From Actinomycetota bacterium (GTDB lineage Bacteria; Actinomycetota; Actinomycetes; Nanopelagicales; Nanopelagicaceae), in contig WLCY01000049.1 of assembly GCA_009705075.1 (NCBI GenBank), positions 1-5,384 of the forward strand: 5,384 nt of DNA, read 5' to 3'. This document shows, one piece after another, positions 1 to 5,384 of the stretch. Below the pieces are notes generated by a model. It saw only the letters and a program-made list of their open reading frames with translations, was not told where the DNA came from and did not search any database. Both the position numbers and the translations under genes were made by a program. Position 1 is the stretch's first letter; the number at the start of each line of letters is the position of its first letter.

Positions 1-1572
1 GCATCGGATGGCGACTTGCAAGAAGGAATTAGCGCAGAAGCATCTTCACTAGCAGGTACCCAAGAACTTGGAAATCTAAAGGTTATTTATGATGATAACC
101 GCATCTCAATTGAAGGTGACACACATGTTGCATTCACCGAGGATGTCTCAGCCAGATATCGTGCTTATGGTTGGAAAGTAATCGAAGTCGCTGCGAAGAG
201 TGATGGGGATGTTGATCAAGTAGCAATTGAAAAAGCGATGGTTGAAGCACAATCCGAAAAAACTAGACCAACCATTATTAGATTAAAGACAGTTATCGCC
301 TGGCCAGCGCCTAAAGCAAGAGGCACCGCGGAATCTCACGGATCTGCTCTTGGGGCCGATGAAGTTGCGGCTACAAAAACCGTATTGGGGTTTGATCCAG
401 AAGAATCTTTCGTTGTTCCAGAAGAAGTTTTGAAGCATACTCGCAAGGTATTAGATCGCGGCGCCGCTTCTCATGCCAAGTGGCAAGAAGATTTTCTAGA
501 GTGGAGTAAGAAGAACCCTAATCAGAGCGCGCTGTTACAGAGACTCGAGGCCAGAGAATTACCAGCAAATTGGGAGAAAGTTATCCCAGTTTTCGAGAGT
601 GGAAAAGATATCGCGACTCGAGCGGCTTCTGGAAAAGTAATAAATGCAATCGCTGGAGTACTGCCAGAATTTTGGGGTGGCTCAGCAGATTTAGCCGGAA
701 GCAATAACACCACAATTTCAGGTGGCGGTTCCTTCCTGCCCACAACTAGCGAAATGGAAAATGCGAATCCATTCGGACGAGTGATTCACTTTGGAATTCG
801 CGAACATGCGATGGGCGCAATTGTAAATGGCATCGCACTCCACGGATTGACAAAGCCTTTTGCTGGAACTTTCTTAGTATTTAGTGATTACATGCGCGGA
901 GCGGTTCGCTTAGCTGCGCTTATGGATATTCCATCAACCTTTGTTTGGACTCACGATTCGATTGGACTTGGCGAAGATGGTCCAACGCACCAACCCGTAG
1001 AGCACATCGCTTCGCTAAGGCTCATTCCGAATTTCGCTCTTATCCGTCCAGCAGATGCAAATGAAACTGCAATTGCTTGGCGCGAAATAATTACACGTAG
1101 AAAGCCAGTTGGATTAGCGCTCTCAAGACAGAATCTGCCAGTGATTGATCGGTCAACATGTGGCGCCGCAGAAGGTGTTGCAAAAGGTGCTTACATAATC
1201 TGTGATACACCTAAGGAGCCAGATGTAATTTTGATTGCTACGGGTTCGGAAGTCGCCATAGCAATTGCTGCAGCTGAACTGTTGAAATCCCAATCAATCG
1301 CAGCGCGCGTTGTTAGCGCCCCATGTTTGGAATGGTTCGAAGAACAAGATGATTCATACAAAGCCAGGGTTCTTCCTGCGAATATCAAAGCTCGCGTGAG
1401 TATCGAAGCGGGCGTAGGTGCTGGTTGGCACAAATATGTAGGAGACCATGGCGAGATTATTAGTCTCGAACACTTTGGTGCTTCTGCATCTGCTGGTGAA
1501 CTTTTCAAGTCTTACGGTTTCACACCAGAAAATATCGTGAATGCGGCGCTGCGAACAATCGCAAGGAAATAG
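1..1572 (+). CDS. tkt: Transketolase, 5'-truncated by the window edge
   Basis: Thiamine-diphosphate enzyme of the cytosolic non-oxidative pentose phosphate pathway. It moves two-carbon ketol units between sugar phosphates, linking pentose phosphates to fructose-6-P and glyceraldehyde-3-P. The frame is open from base 1, giving 523 visible residues. Family length is about 690-700, so roughly 165-175 N-terminal residues lie outside. The visible part opens inside the ThDP/Mg site: SDGD (residues 2-5) and YDDN (30-33). Later come SHG (112-114, substrate/cofactor histidine), TRAASG (206-211), GIREHAMG (265-272, with E268 the likely cofactor-activating glutamate), the strongly conserved WTHDSIGLGEDGPTHQP (316-332), LSRQNLP (374-380) and the C-terminal domain with IATGSE and SIEAGV. 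It closely resembles my recollection of the mycobacterial protein. A TTG at 16 is internal and not the start. The TAG stop abuts the pgi ATG, so the two are very probably co-transcribed. No frameshift or missing key residue is seen. Confidence 0.97.
   Translation, partial: ASDGDLQEGISAEASSLAGTQELGNLKVIYDDNRISIEGDTHVAFTEDVSARYRAYGWKVIEVAAKSDGDVDQVAIEKAMVEAQSEKTRPTIIRLKTVIAWPAPKARGTAESHGSALGADEVAATKTVLGFDPEESFVVPEEVLKHTRKVLDRGAASHAKWQEDFLEWSKKNPNQSALLQRLEARELPANWEKVIPVFESGKDIATRAASGKVINAIAGVLPEFWGGSADLAGSNNTTISGGGSFLPTTSEMENANPFGRVIHFGIREHAMGAIVNGIALHGLTKPFAGTFLVFSDYMRGAVRLAALMDIPSTFVWTHDSIGLGEDGPTHQPVEHIASLRLIPNFALIRPADANETAIAWREIITRRKPVGLALSRQNLPVIDRSTCGAAEGVAKGAYIICDTPKEPDVILIATGSEVAIAIAAAELLKSQSIAARVVSAPCLEWFEEQDDSYKARVLPANIKARVSIEAGVGAGWHKYVGDHGEIISLEHFGASASAGELFKSYGFTPENIVNAALRTIARK
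1563..1568 (+). promoter_or_regulatory. Shine-Dalgarno for pgi, inside the end of tkt
   Basis: AAGGAA lies four bases before the pgi ATG at 1573 and entirely within the last codons of tkt. A ribosome finishing tkt would be positioned next to the pgi start, which fits translational coupling. The site supports the ATG at 1573 as the pgi start. The purine-rich stretch is only a partial match to the anti-SD, so it is a modest signal. Confidence 0.55.
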
Positions 1573-3120
1573 ATGATAAATATTTCCGGGCCCCTTTCGC
1601 TAAAATTTAATCCCGAGGGCGATACCGCGATAGATTTAAATATCGTTGCACCGAAACTTGAGGATAAAGATTCAACGCTTTGGGGAACTGCTGCGCAGGT
1701 CGAAGCGAAAGTTCGATTGAATTGGATTGACCTACCGAAATCCAGCCGCGAATTACTCCCCCAACTCGACGCCTTGAGCGCCTGGGCAAGATCTAAAAAG
1801 CTCACAAATTTGATTCTTTGTGGCATGGGCGGATCTTCACTCGCGCCTGAAGTTATGGCTAAGACATATGGGAAAGACTTAACCGTGCTCGACACCACAG
1901 ACCCAGCACAAATACTTTCGGCAATTCCAGAAGATTTATCGTCAACCTTAGTTGTCGTTGGATCGAAATCAGGTTCCACAATTGAAACCGCATCACAGAA
2001 AGCTCTCTTCGAAAAGATTTTCCAAGACGCTGGCTTGAATCCGATAGAACACTTTGTGATTGTCACGGATCCAGGGTCTCCACTAGATATCTCTTCTAGG
2101 GCATCTGGCTACCGAACTGTAAATGCCGATCCAAATGTTGGTGGCAGATTTAGTGCTTTGAGCGCATTTGGTCTAGTCCCTGCCGCCTTAATGGGGATTG
2201 ATGTATCAGTTCTACTCGATGATGCCGATAAGGCGAGCCAAACGTTTGCGAGCCCAAATTCAGTAGCAATCAAAATCGCGACCTTGCTCTTTGAAAATAC
2301 TTCCCAGAATTTTTCGCTAAGTGATGCCGACTCCAATGTTCCAGGAATTGGTGACTGGATTGAACAACTAGTCGCCGAATCAACCGGGAAGAACGGAACC
2401 GGTCGACTTCCGATTGTAATTGAGTCACCTAACGCAGCAATCTCTGGTGCGGCAGTTAGCGTTGGGTTTGCCGAAGGCATTGGAGAATTAAGCGTTGTCG
2501 GAACACTTGGCGAGCATTTCATTCTTTGGGAATGGGTTACGGCTCTACTCTGTCGAGCGCTTAACGTTGATCCATTTAATCAACCGAATGTTACTGAAGC
2601 AAAGGATCGCACAGCCGAACTTTTATCTACTTGGTCAAATTCTGCTCCTCCTAAATTGCAACCAAACTTTGAAACAGAGAGCTTGGCGATTTTTTATTCG
2701 GGTTCGAGTGAAAACCTAAATCAAGCGCTGGCCGAATTCTTAAGTACACCATCGAAATACCTAGCAGTGATGGCATACCTTGATCGTCATGGCGATAACG
2801 CTATTTCTGAAATACGTGAAACCCTTGCCGCTAAATCAGGCCGGGGCGTTACCTTCGGCTGGGGTCCGAGATTTCTACATTCAACCGGGCAGTTCCATAA
2901 AGGTGGAGAACACAATGGAATATTTTTTCAGATTACCGGTGAGAGTGAATTGGATTTGGCTATCCCAGGAAAAGATTTCACTTTCCATACGTTGTTGATG
3001 GCCCAGGCGTTGGGTGACGGCCAAGCGCTCGAATCCAGAGGTCTTCCGCTAATGCGAATACATCTAAAGAATCGAAGTGCTGGTATTAAAGAGTTGCTTG
3101 AGGCGATTAAGACTATTTAA
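1573..3120 (+). CDS. pgi: Glucose-6-phosphate isomerase (actinobacterial / Tal-Pgi type)
   Basis: Interconverts glucose-6-P and fructose-6-P in the cytosol, at the entry to glycolysis and the return point from the pentose phosphate pathway. The 515-residue protein is complete. It shows the sugar-isomerase signatures in order: GMGGSSL (84-90) and SKSGSTIET (131-139), which form the phosphate-binding SIS part; NVGGRFSALSAFGL (188-201), with R192 matching the catalytic-site arginine of the family; ESTGK (269-273); WEWVTALL (319-326); PFNQPNVTEAK (334-344), with K344 matching the active-site lysine of the classical DQ-x-GVE-x-GK motif; and LHSTGQFHKGG (435-445). The last motif and the lack of a classical GTNGQH element mark the type found as the C-terminal half of bifunctional transaldolase-Pgi proteins and as free-standing actinobacterial Pgi. 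I could not assign the catalytic Glu/His by eye. The ATG directly follows the tkt stop. The TAA stop overlaps the rbpA stop on the other strand. Confidence 0.95.
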   Translation: MINISGPLSLKFNPEGDTAIDLNIVAPKLEDKDSTLWGTAAQVEAKVRLNWIDLPKSSRELLPQLDALSAWARSKKLTNLILCGMGGSSLAPEVMAKTYGKDLTVLDTTDPAQILSAIPEDLSSTLVVVGSKSGSTIETASQKALFEKIFQDAGLNPIEHFVIVTDPGSPLDISSRASGYRTVNADPNVGGRFSALSAFGLVPAALMGIDVSVLLDDADKASQTFASPNSVAIKIATLLFENTSQNFSLSDADSNVPGIGDWIEQLVAESTGKNGTGRLPIVIESPNAAISGAAVSVGFAEGIGELSVVGTLGEHFILWEWVTALLCRALNVDPFNQPNVTEAKDRTAELLSTWSNSAPPKLQPNFETESLAIFYSGSSENLNQALAEFLSTPSKYLAVMAYLDRHGDNAISEIRETLAAKSGRGVTFGWGPRFLHSTGQFHKGGEHNGIFFQITGESELDLAIPGKDFTFHTLLMAQALGDGQALESRGLPLMRIHLKNRSAGIKELLEAIKTI

Positions 3121-3128
3121 TCTTCGCC
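3102..3128. other. Imperfect inverted repeat across the convergent pgi/rbpA stops
   Basis: GATTAA (3105-3110) and TTAATC (3117-3122) are perfect inverted copies separated by six bases. Outside them, GGC (3102-3104) can pair with GCC (3126-3128) across a three-base bulge. The element contains both stop codons. No T-run follows on either strand, so it is not a standard intrinsic terminator. It could act as a weak bidirectional 3'-end structure or be chance in a region constrained by two proteins. It is listed because no other terminator is visible between the converging genes. Confidence 0.25.
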
Positions 3129-3452
3129 GCGTAAACGAGCAAGTGCATCTTCCAAAATTTTCTTAGATTCTGCTTCTGTGCGACGTTCCTTGACATATGC
3201 CAAGTGAGTTTTATATGGCTCATTCTTAATTGGCATTGGTGGTTTATCTTTATTTAGACCTGCTGGATAACCGCAACGAGGACAATCCCAAATCTCTGGA
3301 ATCTGTACTGTTTCATCTTCTGCAAAAGAGGGACGAGTTTCATGACCCTGGGCACACCAATAAGAAACGCGGAAACGAGCAATGGCATCGCCACGCTCTG
3401 CTTCGCCCATAGGACCTGCGCCGACGCGACTTCCACGGATTGCGCTACCCAT
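3117..3452 (-). CDS. rbpA: RbpA-family RNA polymerase-binding protein
   Basis: Small actinobacterial transcription factor family that binds RNA polymerase and group 1/2 sigma factors and helps form and stabilise the open promoter complex. The 111-residue product begins MGSAIRGSRVGAG, matching the basic RGSR/RGTR N-terminal tail of the family. A core with a likely zinc-ribbon set follows (C33, H37, then CPRC with C57 and C60). Next come a linker with EPYKTH (78-83), an ERR pair (89-91) and a charged C-terminal helix (about 92-108), which is the expected sigma-interaction region. The ATG at 3452 has AAGGGAG (3459-3465) six bases upstream. It lies 33 bases after secG, so it is probably the last gene of the pgk-tpiA-secG operon, perhaps with its own promoter as well. 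Compared with recalled M. tuberculosis RbpA, the THWDML segment reads THLAYV and the preceding arginine is lysine. It may therefore belong to a distinct subfamily with a shifted role. Family call is firm; the exact role is inferred. Confidence 0.9.
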   Translation of the reverse strand: MGSAIRGSRVGAGPMGEAERGDAIARFRVSYWCAQGHETRPSFAEDETVQIPEIWDCPRCGYPAGLNKDKPPMPIKNEPYKTHLAYVKERRTEAESKKILEDALARLRGED

Positions 3453-3472
3453 ATTTATCTCCCTTAATTAAA

Positions 3473-3478
3473 GTTATA
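3473..3478 (-). promoter_or_regulatory. Candidate -10 element upstream of rbpA
   Basis: On the - strand this reads TATAAC, five of six matches to TATAAT, in the short AT-rich gap between secG and rbpA. A start 6-7 bases downstream would leave a leader carrying the AAGGGAG ribosome site. No convincing -35 box is found at 16-19 bases; a TTGAGT occurs but about 25 bases away. A 5-bp inverted repeat (3471-3475 with 3480-3484) overlaps the site. In AT-rich DNA this can be chance. Confidence 0.2.
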
Positions 3479-3485
3479 AAACTTA

Positions 3486-3716
3486 TTACTTCTTAAGAAC
3501 TAAACTCAAAGCAATTACACCTGCGAACCAGAGACCACCAACAACGATTGTGATTCGATCTAGATTGCGTTCTACAACCGAAGAACCACCGTAGCTTGAA
3601 GAAATACCGCCACCAAAGAGATCTGATAATCCGCTGCCCTTACCCTTGTGAAGGAGTACAAGCAGAATCATAAGAACGCTAGTTACAACGAGAAGGATTG
3701 AAAGAACTAGAACCAC
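3486..3716 (-). CDS. secG: Preprotein translocase subunit SecG
   Basis: Auxiliary subunit of the SecYEG protein-export channel in the cytoplasmic membrane; it eases SecA-driven translocation. The 76-residue product is the normal size for actinobacterial SecG. It has two hydrophobic segments, about residues 1-22 and 57-73. They flank a polar loop holding the family pattern HKGKGSGLSDLFGGG (23-37) and a serine/glycine-rich stretch. It ends in two lysines. The start is a GTG at 3716 with AGGAGA (3722-3727) five bases upstream. There is no in-frame ATG near the site, and the first internal Met (residue 16) would destroy the first membrane segment. Downstream of tpiA and upstream of rbpA, it follows the common actinobacterial pgk-tpiA-secG order and is probably co-transcribed, though the 80-base gap to tpiA leaves room for separate control. 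Confidence 0.94.
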   Translation of the reverse strand: MVLVLSILLVVTSVLMILLVLLHKGKGSGLSDLFGGGISSSYGGSSVVERNLDRITIVVGGLWFAGVIALSLVLKK

Positions 3717-3721
3717 GTATT

Positions 3722-3727
3722 TCTCCT
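3722..3727 (-). promoter_or_regulatory. Shine-Dalgarno fixing the GTG start of secG
   Basis: AGGAGA on the - strand, in the context AAAAGGAGAA, is a strong ribosome-binding site. It is five bases from the GTG at 3716-3714. Since no ATG is available nearby, this site decides the start codon choice for secG. Confidence 0.75.
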
Positions 3728-3755
3728 TTTATTACGGTCACTTCGGATCAACTAC

Positions 3756-3782
3756 AAAAAGCACTGGGGTAAGGATACCTGC
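3756..3782 (-). terminator. Weak hairpin plus T-run between tpiA and secG (possible attenuator)
   Basis: Read on the - strand after the tpiA stop: GCA-GGTA, a four-base loop TCCT, TACC, a four-base bulge CCAG, then TGC, followed at once by TTTTT. The stem is 4 bp plus 3 bp across a bulge, which is weak for an intrinsic terminator, but the adjoining five T match the expected form. It lies in the largest spacer of the window (3717-3796). If active, it would lower transcription of secG and rbpA relative to pgk and tpiA. It may be chance. Confidence 0.22.
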
Positions 3783-3796
3783 CTAACGGGTGAGAT

Positions 3797-4576
3797 TTAC
3801 GCCGTTACTACGCGATGGAATCTGGCAATTCGAGCGAATTCTTCAGGATCTAGGCTCGCTCCCCCAACTAGGACGCCATCTACATCTTCTTGTTTCATAA
3901 TCTCGACGATATTCGCCGACTTAACTGAACCGCCATAAAGAATGCGGGCCGCCTCGGCGATTTCAGATGAGCCAATCTTTACTAATTCATTTCGGATGGC
4001 TTGGCAAACTTCTTGGGCATCTTCCGCACTAGCAGTTTTGCCAGTTCCAATAGCCCAAACAGGTTCGTAGGCAAAAACTATCTTCTTTAAATCTGGTTTG
4101 TGAAAGCCTTTGAGCCCAATTCTAACTTGGCTAAGAACGTGTTCTACATGTGTTCCTGCTTCACGAATTGCAAGCTCTTCGCCGATACAGAATATAGGCG
4201 TGATTTCATTTGCAAGTGCCGCCTTTATTTTGCGATTAACTATCTCATCGCTCTCATTGTGAATAGCTCGACGTTCTGAATGCCCAACTGTGACGAATGA
4301 GCAGCCGAGTTTGTTCAGCATCGAACCACTTATATCTCCAGTAAATGCGCCACTCACTTCCGGCGATAAATCCTGGGCTCCGTAACTCAGGCGAAGTCGG
4401 TCGCCATCAATCAAAGTTTGAACAGAACGAATATCCGTAAATGGGGGCAAAACCACCACATCCACCGCATCGTAATCTTTGTCATCTAGTGAGTAGGAAA
4501 GTTTCTGGGTTACGGCGATAGCTTCTAAGTGATTTAGATTCATCTTCCAGTTACCAGCGATTAACGGCTTGCGCAT
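3797..4576 (-). CDS. tpiA: Triosephosphate isomerase
   Basis: Interconverts dihydroxyacetone phosphate and glyceraldehyde-3-P in cytosolic glycolysis and gluconeogenesis. The 259-residue protein is full length, a single TIM barrel. Visible catalytic parts are GNWKMN (8-13) with active-site Lys11; GHSERR (98-103) with catalytic His99; and [12 protein letters not shown] (169-180) with catalytic Glu171 followed by the mobile phosphate-gripping loop 6. The remaining phosphate-binding loops are YGGSV (214-218) and GVLVGGASL (234-242). All key residues are intact. The ATG at 4576 begins the canonical [11 protein letters not shown] and has GGAGG (4581-4585) four bases upstream, so the start is secure. 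It follows pgk by 29 bases, indicating one operon, and precedes secG. Its substrate glyceraldehyde-3-P is also a product of the transketolase encoded on the opposite strand. Confidence 0.98.
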   Translation of the reverse strand: MRKPLIAGNWKMNLNHLEAIAVTQKLSYSLDDKDYDAVDVVVLPPFTDIRSVQTLIDGDRLRLSYGAQDLSPEVSGAFTGDISGSMLNKLGCSFVTVGHSERRAIHNESDEIVNRKIKAALANEITPIFCIGEELAIREAGTHVEHVLSQVRIGLKGFHKPDLKKIVFAYEPVWAIGTGKTASAEDAQEVCQAIRNELVKIGSSEIAEAARILYGGSVKSANIVEIMKQEDVDGVLVGGASLDPEEFARIARFHRVVTA

Positions 4577-4605
4577 GCTTCCTCCAACTTAGATTGAACT
4601 AGAAC

Positions 4606-5384
4606 CTACTGTAGAACGATTAAACCAGGTAACTCTTTGCCTTCGAGGTATTCAAGTGAAGCGCCACCGCCGGTTGAAATATAACCAAAATCTGAATCCG
4701 CAAAGCCCAGCTTGCGAACTGCTGCTGCAGAATCGCCGCCTCCTACTACGCTGATTCCAGAAACTTCAGTCAGCGCCTGCGCAAGAACCTTCGTCCCGTT
4801 TGCGAAGTTAGGAAATTCAAAGACGCCCATTGGACCATTCCAGAATACGGTTTTGCATGCACCAATAGCAGTTGCGAATGCAACCGCGCTATCTGGTCCT
4901 ATATCTAGACCCATCTGATCTGCCGGAATTGCGTTCGCAGGCACAATTGTTGGCTTTGCATCAATATTAAATTCCGGAGCAACGACAATGTCGGTTGGAA
5001 GAAGAAGATTTATGCCTAACTTCTCTGCACGTTCCATCAATTCAGTAACAGTCGGAATTAGATCGGTTTCAACTAGTGACTTACCAATTTCATAACCTTT
5101 TGCTGCGAGGAATGTGAATAGCATGCCACCGCCAATAGCCAAGGTATCCACCTTGTCGAGGAGATTAGAAATGACGCCAATCTTGTCCGAAACTTTTGAA
5201 CCACCGAGAGCCACGCCGTATGGGCGCTCTGGCGTTTGGGTAAGTTTCTTAAGAACTTCAACTTCAGCTGAAACTAAATACCCTGCTGCATGCGGCAACA
5301 ATTTCGCTACATCGTATACAGATGCATGTTTGCGATGCACTGCGCCAAAACCATCGCTGACAAAAATATCGGCATAGGTTGCTA
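4606..5384 (-). CDS. pgk: Phosphoglycerate kinase, 5'-truncated by the window edge
   Basis: Transfers phosphate from 1,3-bisphosphoglycerate to ADP, the first ATP-yielding step of glycolysis, in the cytosol. 258 residues are visible. Family length is about 395-400, so roughly 140 N-terminal residues lie beyond base 5384. The frame is open to the edge: the first visible residues, [21 protein letters not shown], include the conserved VSDGFG-xx-HRK-x-AS segment of the N-terminal (3-phosphoglycerate) domain, so the GTG at 5340 is an internal valine codon. The C-terminal nucleotide domain is complete: GGSKVSDK (60-67), [10 protein letters not shown] (180-189, with E189 the usual nucleotide-ribose contact), GGGDSAAAV (214-222) and the closing [19 protein letters not shown] (236-254). 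It ends with TAG, 29 bases before tpiA, as first visible gene of the - strand operon. In related genomes gap lies upstream, but that is outside the window. Confidence 0.97.
   Translation of the reverse strand, partial: ATYADIFVSDGFGAVHRKHASVYDVAKLLPHAAGYLVSAEVEVLKKLTQTPERPYGVALGGSKVSDKIGVISNLLDKVDTLAIGGGMLFTFLAAKGYEIGKSLVETDLIPTVTELMERAEKLGINLLLPTDIVVAPEFNIDAKPTIVPANAIPADQMGLDIGPDSAVAFATAIGACKTVFWNGPMGVFEFPNFANGTKVLAQALTEVSGISVVGGGDSAAAVRKLGFADSDFGYISTGGGASLEYLEGKELPGLIVLQ

Noticed and set aside
16..18. TTG as a possible start of transketolase
   Set aside because: The frame is open to base 1, and the upstream residues ASDGD are part of the conserved cofactor site, so the gene is cut by the window edge.
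1573..1640. Remnant of a transaldolase domain at the N-terminus of Pgi
   Set aside because: The N-terminus is short and ordinary for a free-standing Pgi, with no transaldolase motif and no space in the zero-base junction.
1512..2066. Open antisense frame of 184 codons opposite the end of tkt and start of pgi
   Set aside because: It lies wholly opposite two clearly conserved enzymes, shows no recognisable domain, and its composition looks like a codon-phase shadow.
2109..2522. Open antisense frame of 137 codons opposite pgi
   Set aside because: Serine/proline-rich low-information translation opposite a conserved coding region, with no family motif.
3731..3760. Possible promoter for secG on the - strand (TTGTAG, 17 bases, TAATAA)
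   Set aside because: Each box matches the consensus at only three of six positions, and the start would fall at or within the ribosome site.
5338..5340. GTG as a possible start of pgk
   Set aside because: The frame continues to 5384 and encodes the conserved VSDGFGA segment, so this is an internal valine codon.
1..5384. Mobile element, CRISPR, RNA gene or unknown defence/biosynthetic system
   Set aside because: Nearly every base is explained by six conserved housekeeping genes. No long repeats, transposase, tRNA-like folds or unexplained coding frames were seen.

Overview
This window is a compact stretch of central carbon metabolism from an actinobacterium. Three things point to the phylum. 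The transketolase is the actinobacterial type. The RbpA-family RNA polymerase-binding protein is known essentially only from Actinobacteria. The gene order secG-tpiA-pgk beside rbpA, pgi and tkt is a recognisable actinobacterial neighbourhood. Base composition looks like the mid-40s percent GC by eye (not computed), low for the phylum, and spacers are very short. Together these suggest a streamlined, probably aquatic lineage such as the Nanopelagicales (acI) or a relative. That placement is inference, not proof.

Layout. On the + strand, a 5'-truncated transketolase gene (tkt, 1-1572) is followed with no spacer by a complete glucose-6-phosphate isomerase gene (pgi, 1573-3120). On the - strand, reading right to left, are a 5'-truncated phosphoglycerate kinase gene (pgk, 5384-4606), triosephosphate isomerase (tpiA, 4576-3797), the preprotein translocase subunit SecG (3716-3486) and RbpA (3452-3117). 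The two sets converge and their stop codons overlap in one TTAA tetranucleotide at 3117-3120. No non-coding stretch exceeds about 80 bases. The longest, between secG and tpiA, holds a weak hairpin followed by a run of five T on the - strand.

How the genes fit together. Pgi, TpiA and Pgk are steps of the Embden-Meyerhof pathway. Transketolase is the non-oxidative pentose phosphate enzyme that exchanges carbon with it through fructose-6-phosphate and glyceraldehyde-3-phosphate. SecG (protein export) and RbpA (transcription initiation) are housekeeping passengers of the glycolytic operon.

I found no new system, mobile element, RNA gene or CRISPR array. The points most worth a second look are the absence of tal, zwf, opcA and pgl from positions they often hold in related clusters, the divergent RbpA, and the overlapping convergent gene ends.
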